Shown here piece after piece: positions 1 to 7,334 of a DNA stretch of 30,518 nucleotides. The position numbers and the translations under genes were made by a program. Below the pieces are notes generated by a model. It was not told where the DNA came from, did no database searches, and saw nothing but the letters and a program-made list of their open reading frames with translations. Numbering within the stretch: the stretch's first letter is position 1; every line of letters starts with the position of its first letter. This stretch comes from UBA4742 sp002403895. GTDB taxonomy: Bacteria; Actinomycetota; Acidimicrobiia; Acidimicrobiales; Acidimicrobilacustridaceae. The stretch is taken from assembly GCA_036823295.1 (NCBI GenBank), contig DAISGD010000040.1, forward strand, positions 1 to 30,518, in the 5' to 3' direction.

Positions 1-515
1 GGTACTGGTCGGGCGACCTCGGGTATCTCGACGACGACCGGTACCTCTACTTCGCCGGACGCACCAGCGACTGGATCCGGGTCGACGGCGAGAACTTCCC
101 GGCCGGCCCGATCGCTGACGCCGTCGGTCTCCACCCCGATGTCGTCGTGGCCGTGGCCTACGGCGTCCCCGATCCCGATGCCGGTGACCAGGTGATGGTT
201 GCGGTCGTGCTCCGACCGGGGGCCGAGCTCGATCCCGCCGGCTTCGCCCGCTGGCTCGACAAGGAGGCCGGCATCGGACCCAAGTGGCGCCCGCGCTACG
301 TGCGGATCGCCGAGGAACTGCCGACGACCGGCACCAACAAGGTGGTCACCCGCACGTTGGCGCGTCAGAAGTACCGCCTCGACCGCGTGGGCCCCGACGC
401 CGTGTTGGTGCGCGACCGGGACGCGGCGACCTATCGGCCGTTCGGTTCGGCCGACGAGGCGGCGTTGCGCGACGAGTTCGTGGCCACGGGCCGCGAGCGC
501 GTCTGGGACCTCTAG
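1..515 (+). CDS. Acyl-CoA synthetase (ANL superfamily), C-terminal part
   Basis: This is the 3' end of an AMP-forming acyl-CoA ligase whose start lies before the window; the open frame runs from base 3. Such enzymes activate a fatty or other carboxylic acid to acyl-AMP and then to acyl-CoA. Visible signatures are the WSGDLGYLDDD motif (the conserved Asp that holds the ATP ribose), GRTSDWIRVDGENF at the hinge to the small C-terminal domain, and PTTGTNKVVTRTL near the end with the conserved catalytic lysine. The stop TAG shares a base with the GTG start of the acyl-CoA dehydrogenase that follows, so the two are probably translated together and act in one acyl-CoA degradation pathway. Substrate cannot be told from this fragment. 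The family is certain; a FadD-like role is inferred. Confidence 0.88.
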   Translation, partial: YWSGDLGYLDDDRYLYFAGRTSDWIRVDGENFPAGPIADAVGLHPDVVVAVAYGVPDPDAGDQVMVAVVLRPGAELDPAGFARWLDKEAGIGPKWRPRYVRIAEELPTTGTNKVVTRTLARQKYRLDRVGPDAVLVRDRDAATYRPFGSADEAALRDEFVATGRERVWDL

Positions 516-1672
516 TGGATCTCTCCTTCACGGCCGACGAGCGGGCCTTCGCCGACGAAGCGGCAGCCTGGCTGCGGGCCAACCTGGTCGAGGCCGGGCT
601 GCCCGACCGCTTCGACTCGCTGGCCGACGAGATCGACTGGGGGCGCCGGTGGCAGGTCCGGATGGCGCAGGATCGCTGGGTGGGCATCGCCTGGCCGACC
701 GACTACGGCGGTCGATCGGCCCGACCGGTCGAAGTCGCGCTGTACAACATGGCGTATGCCGCGGCCGGGGCGCCCCAGCCCGTGAACCGGGTCGGCATCA
801 ACTTGGCTGGTCCGACGCTGTTGGCCCACGGCACCGATGCCCAGCGGGCCCGGTGGCTGCCGTCGATCCTCGATGCTACGGAGTTGTGGTGCCAGCTGTT
901 CAGCGAGCCCGATGCCGGCAGCGACCTGGCCGCGCTGCGCACCCGGGCCACGCCCGCCGAGGGGCCCGACGGCCGCCCAGGATGGAAGGTGACGGGTCAG
1001 AAGGTCTGGACCAGCTACGCCCAGTTCGCCCGTTGGGGGATCTGCCTGGTGCGCACCGATCCCGACGCCCCTCGCCACCGGGGCATCTCCTACCTGGTCG
1101 TCGACATGCGAGCGCCCGGGGTGGTGGTCCGGCCGTTGCGCCAGCTCACCGGCGACGCCGAGTTCAATGAGGTGTTCCTGGCCGACGTCTTCGTGCCCGA
1201 GGACCACCTCGTCGGCCAGGTCGACGACGGGTGGGCGGTGGCCAACACGACCCTTGCCCACGAACGTGGCACCAGCTTCCCGTTCAAGGAGCAGGTGGTG
1301 CATGAGGTGTACCTCGAGCGGCTCTACCGGCTGGCAGCCGACACGGGACGGCTCGACGATCCCGAGCTGGGCGACGCCTTGGCCCAGTCCTTCGTCGAGC
1401 TGCGGTTGTTGCGGCTGCACAACTGGCGGACGTTGTCGCGACTCGGTCGCGGCCTCGAGCCGGGACCGGAGTCGAGCTGGGTGAAGCTGGCGTGGACGGA
1501 TATGACCCAACACCTCTCGGCCACGGCCCTCGACGTGGTCGGGCCCGAGGCCGGCTTGTGGGGGCCGTGGCCGCGGCAGTGGCTGTGGTCGAAGGCGGCT
1601 TCGATCGCCGGGGGGACCTCCGAAGTGCAGCGCACGATCATCGGTGAACGGGTGTTGGGTTTGCCCCGGTGA
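515..1672 (+). CDS. Acyl-CoA dehydrogenase
   Basis: A 385-residue flavoprotein of the acyl-CoA dehydrogenase family, which inserts the alpha,beta double bond in acyl-CoA and passes electrons to ETF. The start is the GTG at 515, inside the stop of the ligase gene (TAGTG); a longer frame opening at 284 runs through the ligase and is not real. Evidence: N-terminal helical domain beginning DLSFTADERAF, FAD/substrate region with LFSEPDAGSDLA and KVWTSYAQFARW, and the C-terminal family signature GGTSEVQRTIIGERVLGLP. Length fits the family (about 380-400). It overlaps by 35 bp, tail to tail, the ETF fusion gene on the other strand, which is the natural electron acceptor. Chain-length preference is unknown. 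Confidence 0.92.
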   Translation: MDLSFTADERAFADEAAAWLRANLVEAGLPDRFDSLADEIDWGRRWQVRMAQDRWVGIAWPTDYGGRSARPVEVALYNMAYAAAGAPQPVNRVGINLAGPTLLAHGTDAQRARWLPSILDATELWCQLFSEPDAGSDLAALRTRATPAEGPDGRPGWKVTGQKVWTSYAQFARWGICLVRTDPDAPRHRGISYLVVDMRAPGVVVRPLRQLTGDAEFNEVFLADVFVPEDHLVGQVDDGWAVANTTLAHERGTSFPFKEQVVHEVYLERLYRLAADTGRLDDPELGDALAQSFVELRLLRLHNWRTLSRLGRGLEPGPESSWVKLAWTDMTQHLSATALDVVGPEAGLWGPWPRQWLWSKAASIAGGTSEVQRTIIGERVLGLPR

Positions 1673-3449
1673 TCTCGGCCACCAGCAACGGCACCACCTC
1701 GCGCCAGTCGGCGACGAGGCCGATGTCGCAGCCGTCGAACACCGGCGCGGTTCGGTCCAGGTTGACCGCCAGGATCTGGCCCGCGGCCCGGACACCCGAC
1801 AGGTGATTGAACTTCCCCGACACGCCCAGGGCGACGTACAGCTTCGGGGACACGCTGCGACCGGTGATGCCGATCTGGCGCGACCGGGGCAGCCAGCCGT
1901 TGTCGGTCACCTTGCGGGTGGCGGCCAACTCGGCACCGAGAACGCCGACCAACGGGTCCAGCTCGTGGTAGGCGTCGGGATCGACCCCCCGGCCGACCCC
2001 CACGACGACCTGGGCCTGGGCGAGGGCGTCGAGCTCGTCGTCCCGGCCCCGATCGAGGTGGCGGATCCGCCCGGTGGTCGTGGCTGCGAGCTGCTCCTGG
2101 GTCGGGAGGGCACCGGCCCGGGGGGAGCGCTGGGTCAGCACACCGGGTCGGACGGTCACCATCTGGACCGATGAGGTGGCGGTGATGGCGGCCACCAGCC
2201 GGCCCCCGAACGCCGGCTTCCAGCCGACGAGCCGCCCGGCCTCGATGGTGAGGTCGACGGCGTCGCCGGTGAGTCCGGCACCAAGGCGCGCCGCGATCCG
2301 CGATGCCACCTCCCGGCCCCACATCGTCCCCGACGCCAACACGGCCCATGCTCCGTTGCGGTCACACCATCCCGCGATGGCCCGGGCGACGTCCTCCTCG
2401 ATCTGTGTCCCGTGAAGGCACACCACGTGGTCGGCCCCCCAGGTGCCGAGGAGGGCGAGATCGAGCTCGGGGCTCGCCGAGAGGGCCACGACCCGCCCGC
2501 CGAGGGTGGCGGCGAGGGACGCCGCCGCGCCGAGGAGGGACCGTGACGCCCGAGCCCGCTCGGGCTCGAGCACGACGCCGATGACGAGCAGCCCGCGCGC
2601 CCATCCATCCGCCACGACCTCGATGTCGTCGGGATCGAAGGCGGTGCCCTGGCGCGGGTCGCGGCCGAGCGCGCCATCGTCGGTGAGCAGCCGCACGGCT
2701 TCGGCGACCTGCTCGCGGAGTGACCCCTCCAGCACCCTCCCTGCCCGGTGGACCTCGAGGGTCCGGATGTCGCCGACTCGGGTGGGGCTGGCGGCGGCGC
2801 CCCAGGGTCCGGGACCGAGGTCGTCGGCGTGGACGACCGTGAGTCGATCGGCGGGCACGGCGGCCCGGCCCGGCGGATCGACTTTGGCGGGCTCGCAGAG
2901 CCGCTCGGCGCAGCTCACGACCAGGGGTAGGTCGGCCTCGGCCTCGAGCCAGCCGTCATCGTGCTCGCAATGGGCCCGGGCGGTGGCGCCCCCCTCGGCG
3001 ATCTCGAGCGTCTTGACCCCGGCCAACATGGGCAGGTCGAGCAGCTCGGCCAGCTCAGCCCCGACCTGGCCGGTGTCGGCGTCGACCGAGTTTCGCCCGG
3101 TCAGGACGAGGTCGAACGGGCCGCTCCACCGAAGGGCGGCGGCGAGGGCGTGGGCCGTGGCGAGCGTGTCCGCACCGGCGAAGGCGGGATCGGTGACGAG
3201 CACGCCGTGATCGGCACCCCACGCTACGGCTTCACGGAGCACGTCCTCGGCGGCGGGCGGGCCCATGGTGAACACGGTGCAGGTGCCGCCGGTTTGCTGG
3301 GCGAGCTCGACGCCCTTGCTCACCGCACGGCGGCAGTAGGGGTTCATCTCCAGCTCGGCGCCGTCGCGCCGGAGTCGGCCGTCGGGTCCGAGCGCCATGT
3401 CCTCGAACCGGGGCACCTGCTTGACGAGGACGGCGATACGAAGAGACAT
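1638..3449 (-). CDS. Electron transfer flavoprotein, beta and alpha subunits fused in one chain
   Basis: One uninterrupted 603-codon frame carries both ETF subunits, which are normally separate proteins that take electrons from acyl-CoA dehydrogenases to ETF:quinone oxidoreductase. Residues about 1-255 are ETF-beta (start MSLRIAVLVKQVP, then DTGQVGAELAELLDLP and the DGWLEAEADLPLVVSC region). Residues about 285-603 are ETF-alpha: LTGDAVDL, the TVRPGVL segment, and the FAD-binding signature SPKLYVALGVSGKFNHLSG followed by GLVADWREVVPLL. The usual SGA-I-QH loop reads SGKFNH here. The start at 3449 is chosen because it matches the beta N-terminus; an in-frame ATG at 3491 only adds an unrelated leader. 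It faces the acyl-CoA dehydrogenase and overlaps its 3' end by 35 bp. The family is clear; the fusion is the oddity. Confidence 0.9.
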   Translation of the reverse strand: MSLRIAVLVKQVPRFEDMALGPDGRLRRDGAELEMNPYCRRAVSKGVELAQQTGGTCTVFTMGPPAAEDVLREAVAWGADHGVLVTDPAFAGADTLATAHALAAALRWSGPFDLVLTGRNSVDADTGQVGAELAELLDLPMLAGVKTLEIAEGGATARAHCEHDDGWLEAEADLPLVVSCAERLCEPAKVDPPGRAAVPADRLTVVHADDLGPGPWGAAASPTRVGDIRTLEVHRAGRVLEGSLREQVAEAVRLLTDDGALGRDPRQGTAFDPDDIEVVADGWARGLLVIGVVLEPERARASRSLLGAAASLAATLGGRVVALSASPELDLALLGTWGADHVVCLHGTQIEEDVARAIAGWCDRNGAWAVLASGTMWGREVASRIAARLGAGLTGDAVDLTIEAGRLVGWKPAFGGRLVAAITATSSVQMVTVRPGVLTQRSPRAGALPTQEQLAATTTGRIRHLDRGRDDELDALAQAQVVVGVGRGVDPDAYHELDPLVGVLGAELAATRKVTDNGWLPRSRQIGITGRSVSPKLYVALGVSGKFNHLSGVRAAGQILAVNLDRTAPVFDGCDIGLVADWREVVPLLVAEITGANPTPVHR

Positions 3450-3577
3450 CTTCAGTCCAACCGATGTGGGCGACCAGGGCATGGGGCGCACAGGCCCGAA
3501 TCCCTATGCCTAGCATCGGACGCCCGCTGACCGTCGCACGATGCCGGCCGCCAGGTCCGGCGCAGCCGCAGGACGAC

Positions 3578-3677
3578 NNNNNNNNNNNNNNNNNNNNNNN
3601 NNNNNNNNNNNNNNNNNNNNNNNNNNNNNNNNNNNNNNNNNNNNNNNNNNNNNNNNNNNNNNNNNNNNNNNNNNNNN
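3578..3677. other. Assembly gap (100 N)
   Basis: Exactly 100 undetermined bases, a standard scaffolding placeholder, so the real distance is unknown. It removes the 3' end of the small minus-strand gene that begins at 3839. The 86 bp between the ETF start (3449) and the gap would hold the ETF promoter; I could not pick one with confidence. Confidence 0.98.
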
Positions 3678-3839
3678 CGATCGCCACGCCGAGCGTGCGC
3701 CCCGACGTGATGACGCACCGCCCGCTGGACGAGCGGCCTGCCGAGCACCGGCCCGGGCCCGGCGATGGGCGTCGGCGTCGCGGTGACGGTCGGCGGCGTA
3801 GCTGTCGGCGAGGAGTTTGTAGGTGTACCAGTTGTTCAT
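3678..3839 (-). CDS. Small hypothetical protein, 3' end lost in gap
   Basis: The first 54 codons of a minus-strand gene, starting with ATG at 3839 and running open into the N gap. The start MNNWYTYKLLADSYAADRH followed by Arg/Ala-rich basic sequence resembles the short, highly charged 'WYxxK...Lxx...R' hypothetical proteins common in actinobacteria, but I cannot name a family. No signal peptide or metal motif is visible. It is divergent from the GlxA-type regulator at 3957, with 117 bp between. The likeness is from memory of the pattern only; a chance open frame in this GC-rich DNA remains possible. Confidence 0.45.
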
Positions 3840-3944
3840 GGTGACGCTCCGATGCAGGTCCTGCGACCTTGTCGAGGGGATGTCCGGAAACGATTGTCCT
3901 ACCTCGGCACGTCATTGACGAGTGACTTGAACGCCGTTATCCGC

Positions 3945-3956
3945 TAGGATGCGGAC
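3945..3956 (+). promoter_or_regulatory. -10 element TAGGAT, leaderless start of the GlxA-type gene
   Basis: TAGGAT (3945-3950) fits the actinobacterial TANNNT -10 type and lies exactly 6 nt before the ATG at 3957, which would place the transcription start on or next to the start codon. No Shine-Dalgarno is present in the short space, which fits a leaderless mRNA. TTGACG at 3915-3920 is too far away (24 nt) to be its -35. Confidence 0.45.
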
Positions 3957-4958
3957 ATGTCCCGTTCCTCACGACCCTCAAGTTCCAGCCGCCGGCCGCA
4001 CCGCCACCACATCGTGGCCATTGTCGTTCCCGGCATGAGCCCCCTCGAGATCTCGGTCGCGACCGAGTTCCTCGGCATCGGCCGCCCGGAGCTCGGCCAG
4101 CGGTGGTACCGCTTCACGATCTGCACCCCGGAGCCCGGTCTCGTTGCGCTCGAAGGGGGACTCACCATGTACGTCGAGCAAGGGCTCGATGCTGCCCGGC
4201 GTGCTGACACCATCGTGATCCCGGGGTGGTGCGGGCGGGGCAAGACACCGAACCCCGAGGTGATCGCCGCGCTACAGGCGGCCGACGCCCGTGGCGCCCG
4301 GATGGTGTCGTTCTGCACCGGGGCGTTCGCCCTCGCCGAGGCGGGGGTGCTCGAGGGACGGCGGGCCACCACGCACTGGCACGCGGCCGCTGACTTCGGC
4401 CGCCGGTTCCCGTCGATCGACCTCGATCCCGATGTGCTGTACATCCAGGACGGCAACGTGTGGACGGCGGCCGGGTCGGCGGCGTCGATCGACTGCGCGC
4501 TCGCGCTCGTCCGTCACGACTACGGCGCCGAGGTGGCGAACGACCTCGCTCGCGACCTCGTCGTCCCACCCCACCGTCAGGGCGGCCAGGCCCAGTTCGT
4601 GGCTGCCCCGTTGCCGGTCGACCGCGGGGCCGATCCACTGGCGGCTTCGCTCGACTGGGCCCTGGAGCGGCTCGACCAGCCCCTCACGGTCACCGACCTG
4701 GCCGAGCACGCGCACCTGAGCCCCCGCCAGTTCAGCCGCCGCTTCCGCGAGGCCACCGGCACCACGCCGCACCAGTGGCTGCTCGCCCAGCGCATCCTGC
4801 TGGCCCGGCGGCTCCTCGAGACCACCGACCTCCCGGTCGACCGCGTAGCCGACGACGCCGGGTTCGGCTCTCCCGCGGCGCTGCGCATGCACTTCCAGCG
4901 AAGCGTGCGCACCAGCCCGCTCGCCTACCGCCGGGTGTTCACCCAGGCCGCATCCTGA
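3957..4958 (+). CDS. GlxA-family transcriptional regulator (DJ-1/PfpI domain plus AraC-type HTH)
   Basis: A 333-residue regulator with two domains. Residues about 18-190 form a DJ-1/PfpI (class I amidotransferase-like) sensor domain, with the nucleophile-elbow motif SFCTGAFALAEAG (Cys120) and RRATTHWHAA. Residues about 225-330 are an AraC-type DNA-binding domain with two helix-turn-helices (LTVTDLAEHAHLSPRQFSR, then VDRVADDAGFGSPAALRMHF). This family includes regulators of glycine betaine/carnitine and arginine catabolism; the ligand here is unknown. The gene stands alone: a cut-off gene and gap lie upstream, a tRNA gene downstream. Start chosen at 3957 because of the -10 hexamer directly before it. 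Confidence 0.9.
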   Translation: MSRSSRPSSSSRRPHRHHIVAIVVPGMSPLEISVATEFLGIGRPELGQRWYRFTICTPEPGLVALEGGLTMYVEQGLDAARRADTIVIPGWCGRGKTPNPEVIAALQAADARGARMVSFCTGAFALAEAGVLEGRRATTHWHAAADFGRRFPSIDLDPDVLYIQDGNVWTAAGSAASIDCALALVRHDYGAEVANDLARDLVVPPHRQGGQAQFVAAPLPVDRGADPLAASLDWALERLDQPLTVTDLAEHAHLSPRQFSRRFREATGTTPHQWLLAQRILLARRLLETTDLPVDRVADDAGFGSPAALRMHFQRSVRTSPLAYRRVFTQAAS

Positions 4959-4964
4959 GCCCTT

Positions 4965-4980
4965 CTGGGAAAGTACCCAG
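4965..4980. terminator. Short hairpin between regulator and tRNA-Arg
   Basis: CTGGG (4965-4969) and CCCAG (4976-4980) form a 5-bp stem with a 6-nt loop, just after the regulator stop and just past the 3' end of the tRNA on the other strand. It could end transcription from both sides or guide tRNA 3' processing. There is no U tract, so support is weak. Confidence 0.25.
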
Positions 4981-5054
4981 CGCGCTCGGAGGGACTCGAA
5001 CCCCCAACCTTCTGATCCGTAATCAGATGCTCTATCCAATTGAGCTACGAGCGC
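4981..5054 (-). tRNA. tRNA-Arg (anticodon ACG)
   Basis: On the minus strand the sequence opens GCGCTCG and closes CGAGCGC plus discriminator G, giving a perfect 7-bp acceptor stem. The D arm TAGCTCAATTGGATAGAGC, anticodon stem TCTGA/TCAGA around loop TTACGGA (anticodon ACG) and T arm with GGTTCGAGTCCC are all present. The 3' CCA is not encoded and must be added. Length is 74 nt without CCA. Confidence 0.96.
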
Positions 5055-5072
5055 TGGGTGAAGCGGCTCCGC

Positions 5073-5101
5073 AGTGTAGGCGATGGGCCTTGGGGGGCCA
5101 A
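5073..5101 (-). promoter_or_regulatory. Probable promoter of tRNA-Arg
   Basis: On the minus strand TTGGCC (5096-5101) and TACACT (5073-5078) are 17 nt apart, about 18 nt upstream of the tRNA 5' end. Spacing and the TANNNT -10 are good; the -35 is a partial match. Confidence 0.45.
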
Positions 5102-5221
5102 AGGCGGATCGGGGCCTCCTGAGCGGAGGTTGTGCCGTTGATTACCGCGGCGGTGGGTAGTGACACGAACCCGGCGGCGCGTGGCGCTCGCGGCGGCGAT
5201 CGCCACCAACCGTCGCGGGCC

Positions 5222-5259
5222 AAAAAGACGGATGCCGCCAGGCCAGAGCCGGCGGCATC
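5222..5259 (-). terminator. Rho-independent terminator of the Rpf-like gene
   Basis: Read on the minus strand, GATGCCGCC (5251-5259 region) and GGCGGCATC (5231-5239 region) form a perfect 9-bp stem around an 11-nt loop, followed by CG and TCTTTTT (A run at 5222-5226 on the plus strand). It lies 34 bp after the stop of the gene at 5294-5758. Confidence 0.85.
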
Positions 5260-5293
5260 GATCTACTCCACCCGCGATGGGTGAAGCCACACC

Positions 5294-5758
5294 CTAGAGC
5301 CGAGCACCACACACAGGCCAGGGGGCACGACCGCGCTGCAGGTAGAGCGCCCGGGTGAAGGCATCCTGCACATACGCCGGAGCACCGGCCGGGTCCCACC
5401 CGCTGTAGTCGCCGCCGAAGGCGGAGTTGGCCACGCCGTTCCACGTCTGCTGGCTGAACTGGTAGGCCCCGCGATACGTCCCACCGGAGCTCACGGCGCC
5501 GTAGTTGTTGGTCGACTCGCACTGGCGCAGGCGGGCCAGGGCATCATCTGAGAGGGCGTAGTCGTACTGGTGCAGGGCCGCCTGATGGTTCATGTAGTCG
5601 GTGATGGCCGCGGCCTGCGCCGCCAGGTCGGCCTCGCTCATCTGCGAGGTGTCGATGCCGTGGTCTTGGTAGAACGTCTTGAGTTCCTGCGGCGTGCACG
5701 CGGCGGCGAACAGGACGATCGCGCCGATGACGATGATCCGCTTGATCCAGGACTTCAT
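5294..5758 (-). CDS. Resuscitation-promoting-factor-like transglycosylase lipoprotein
   Basis: A 154-residue exported lipoprotein. MKSWIKRIIVIGAIVLF is a signal sequence and FAAAC a lipobox, so Cys21 would be lipid-modified. Residues about 72-154 match the Rpf (lysozyme-like) domain: RLRQCEST, YRGAYQFSQQTW and a C-terminal APWPVCGARL. Glu81, next to Cys80, is the family's catalytic residue, and Cys80-Cys150 would be the conserved disulfide. Rpf enzymes cleave peptidoglycan and wake dormant actinobacteria. The start at 5758 is chosen because it gives the signal peptide; a longer frame from 5968 adds Arg/Pro-rich noise. GGAGG lies 12 nt before this ATG. A strong terminator follows. Confidence 0.87.
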   Translation of the reverse strand: MKSWIKRIIVIGAIVLFAAACTPQELKTFYQDHGIDTSQMSEADLAAQAAAITDYMNHQAALHQYDYALSDDALARLRQCESTNNYGAVSSGGTYRGAYQFSQQTWNGVANSAFGGDYSGWDPAGAPAYVQDAFTRALYLQRGRAPWPVCGARL

Positions 5759-5968
5759 GTTGGGGTGGTACCTCCGCTGGGGGTGTCCGGTGCGGCCGTC
5801 ACCGACCATGGGTGCAGAGGATCCGCCGAGGCGGCTGCGGGGTGAGGGCGAACGGGCTGCTGGTGCGGGCCTGAGGGCGCCAGCGGGTCGTGAGACCCTG
5901 GCGGGGTGAGAGGCGCCGACCCTGGACACTGGCCGTTGTGGGTTCGTTGGGTGGTACCTTTGTCGCAT
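5759..5968 (-). promoter_or_regulatory. Structured leader region of the Rpf-like gene
   Basis: About 200 bp without a gene. The sequence GGGTGGTACCT occurs twice on the plus strand, at 5763-5773 (ending next to the Rpf start codon and covering its GGAGG) and at 5949-5959. Because GGTACC is self-complementary, the two copies could pair in RNA and hide the ribosome site. A 10-bp hairpin with a 2-nt bulge and GTGA loop sits between at 5878-5903. Actinobacterial rpf genes are often controlled by a c-di-AMP riboswitch, but I do not see its conserved core here. Regulation is therefore only suggested. Confidence 0.3.
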
Positions 5969-6074
5969 TCGTTACCGAACTGCAACAATTGTCATGGTGA
6001 CATCGGTCACTCAATCTGACGGATCGTCAGAAACGGGCGGTGCAGTCCGCGCGCCGCCGGAGTCTCGCCTGGCC

Positions 6075-6111
6075 AAAACGTGCTCGGGACCCTGCCAACG
6101 GCAAGGTCCCG
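6075..6111 (-). terminator. Rho-independent terminator after the tRNA-Ser pair
   Basis: On the minus strand CGGGACCTTGCC and GGCAGGGTCCCG form a 12-bp stem (one T-G pair) closed by a GTT loop (6085-6111), followed 6 nt later by TTTT (6075-6078). It lies 7 nt past the 3' end of tRNA-Ser(GCT). Confidence 0.75.
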
Positions 6112-6117
6112 ACCGAG

Positions 6118-6207
6118 CGGAGAGGGTGGGATTCGAACCCACGGTGAGCTTGACGCCCACACTTCCTTAGCAGGGAAGCCCGTTCAGCCGGACTCCGGCA
6201 CCTCTCC
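6118..6207 (-). tRNA. tRNA-Ser (anticodon GCT)
   Basis: Acceptor stem GGAGAGG/CCTCTCC, discriminator G, long class-II variable arm (GTGGGCGTCAAGCTCAC), anticodon stem CTTCC/GGAAG around CTGCTAA (anticodon GCT), and T arm GGGTTCGAATCCC. Length 90 nt; CCA is not encoded. It is 25 bp downstream of tRNA-Ser(TGA) on the same strand. Confidence 0.96.
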
Positions 6208-6232
6208 CGGGACCTCAAATCGTACACATCAG

Positions 6233-6317
6233 CGGAGGGAGGGGGATTCGAACCCCCGGAGAGTTTCCCCTCAACGGTTTTCAAGACCGTCGCAATCGTC
6301 CGCTCTGCCATCCCTCC
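6233..6317 (-). tRNA. tRNA-Ser (anticodon TGA)
   Basis: Acceptor stem GGAGGGA/TCCCTCC, discriminator G, anticodon stem ACGGT/ACCGT around CTTGAAA (anticodon TGA), class-II variable arm, and T arm GGGGGTTCGAATCCCCC. Length 85 nt, no encoded CCA. Only 11 bp separate it from the pheA stop, so the two serine tRNAs may be read out of pheA transcription or from a promoter inside the end of pheA. Confidence 0.96.
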
Positions 6318-6328
6318 AGCGCACGAGG

Positions 6329-7315
6329 CTAATGCCGCACTTGGCCCCGTAGCTCCGACAACCACTCGTCGGCTTGCCGCCAGGCCACATCGGCGTCCCG
6401 GCGCACCGCCGGCCCATGCGCGCCGGCGGCGGGGTACGACCCCAGGAACTTCACGTCGTGCTTGGACTTGAGGTCCCGAAGGCAGTCGGCCACCAGTTCG
6501 TCGTCAAGATGGCCTTCCAGGTCGATCAGGAAGCAGTAGTCACCCAGGCCCCGCTTGGTCGGCCGCGACTCCAGCTTCACCAGGTTGATGGCGCGGGCGG
6601 CGAACTCCTGGAGGATGGCCAGCAACGACCCGGGGGCGTCCGCCCGCTGGAACACCACGATGCTGGTCTTGTCGTGCCCCGTCGGTGCCGGGATCTCGCC
6701 GGGCGCCACCCCCACGAACCTCGTCTCGTTCTCGGGGTGGTCCTCGATGCCTTCGGCCAGCACCGCCAAGCCGTAGACCTCCGCCGCTCGGGCCGGACCC
6801 AGCGCGCCGGTATGGCGGTCGCCGCTCTTGGCCAGCACCCGGGCCGCGTCGGCGGTCGAATTGGCCGCCTCGGTTACCACTCCCGGCAGGTGCTGGGCGA
6901 GGAAGGAGCGGCACTGGGCCAGCGCCACAGGGAACGACATGATCGTGGTGATGTCCGCCAGCTCCACCCCGGGCACGGCGAGCAGGCAAAGGCTCACCGG
7001 GATCACGACCTCGCGCTCGATCAGCAGGTCGGTCTCGAAGGCCAGCATGTCGAGGGTGACGTTGACTGAGCCCTCGATGGCGTTCTCGATCGGAATGAAC
7101 CCCAGGTCCACCTCGCCGCTCTCGGCGGCGGACAACACGTCGGGGATGGACGCATAGGCCACCACCTCGCCGGCCACCAGGTCAGGCTGGGTGTACAGGG
7201 CCTGCTCGGTGAAGGTGCCCACCGGCCCGAAGAAGCCCACCCGGTCCGCGGTGATGGCGGTGGTCGGCGATGTTGGCGGGGGGGAGCCAGCGGGAGATGC
7301 GGCGGATTCGGTCAC
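6329..7315 (-). CDS. pheA: Prephenate dehydratase
   Basis: A 328-residue monofunctional prephenate dehydratase, which converts prephenate to phenylpyruvate, the committed step to phenylalanine, in the cytosol. The catalytic domain (about 25-205) begins RVGFFGPVGTFTEQAL and contains ENETRF with the Thr-Arg-Phe catalytic motif (198-200). An ACT domain follows (about 217-295) with the ESRP phenylalanine-binding motif at 249-252. No chorismate mutase domain is fused, as is usual in actinobacteria. The start is GTG at 7315; the first 24 residues are low-complexity and a later start is possible. It is divergent from larB with only 19 bp between. TATCCT at 7324-7329 (minus) is a candidate -10 that would make it nearly leaderless. 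Confidence 0.95.
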   Translation of the reverse strand: MTESAASPAGSPPPTSPTTAITADRVGFFGPVGTFTEQALYTQPDLVAGEVVAYASIPDVLSAAESGEVDLGFIPIENAIEGSVNVTLDMLAFETDLLIEREVVIPVSLCLLAVPGVELADITTIMSFPVALAQCRSFLAQHLPGVVTEAANSTADAARVLAKSGDRHTGALGPARAAEVYGLAVLAEGIEDHPENETRFVGVAPGEIPAPTGHDKTSIVVFQRADAPGSLLAILQEFAARAINLVKLESRPTKRGLGDYCFLIDLEGHLDDELVADCLRDLKSKHDVKFLGSYPAAGAHGPAVRRDADVAWRQADEWLSELRGQVRH

Positions 7316-7334
7316 GACCGGTCAGGATAGTGAG

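Noticed and set aside
199..1170. Long alternative frames over the ligase/ACAD region and similar long frames throughout
   Set aside because: They are Arg/Pro/Gly-rich shadows of real genes in high-GC DNA without any family motif.
5949..5959. T-box-like GGGTGGTACC on the plus strand
   Set aside because: The T-box core needs a longer conserved element (with CGCG) and a downstream aminoacyl-tRNA synthetase or amino-acid gene on the same strand; none is present, and the same 11-mer occurs at the Rpf start.
5759..5968. c-di-AMP (ydaO) riboswitch upstream of the Rpf-like gene
   Set aside because: Expected from actinobacterial rpf biology, but I could not find its conserved GC-rich core and closing segments.
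4983..6317. tRNA genes as integration sites of a mobile element
   Set aside because: No integrase, no direct repeat of a tRNA 3' end and no change in gene type next to any of the three tRNAs was seen.
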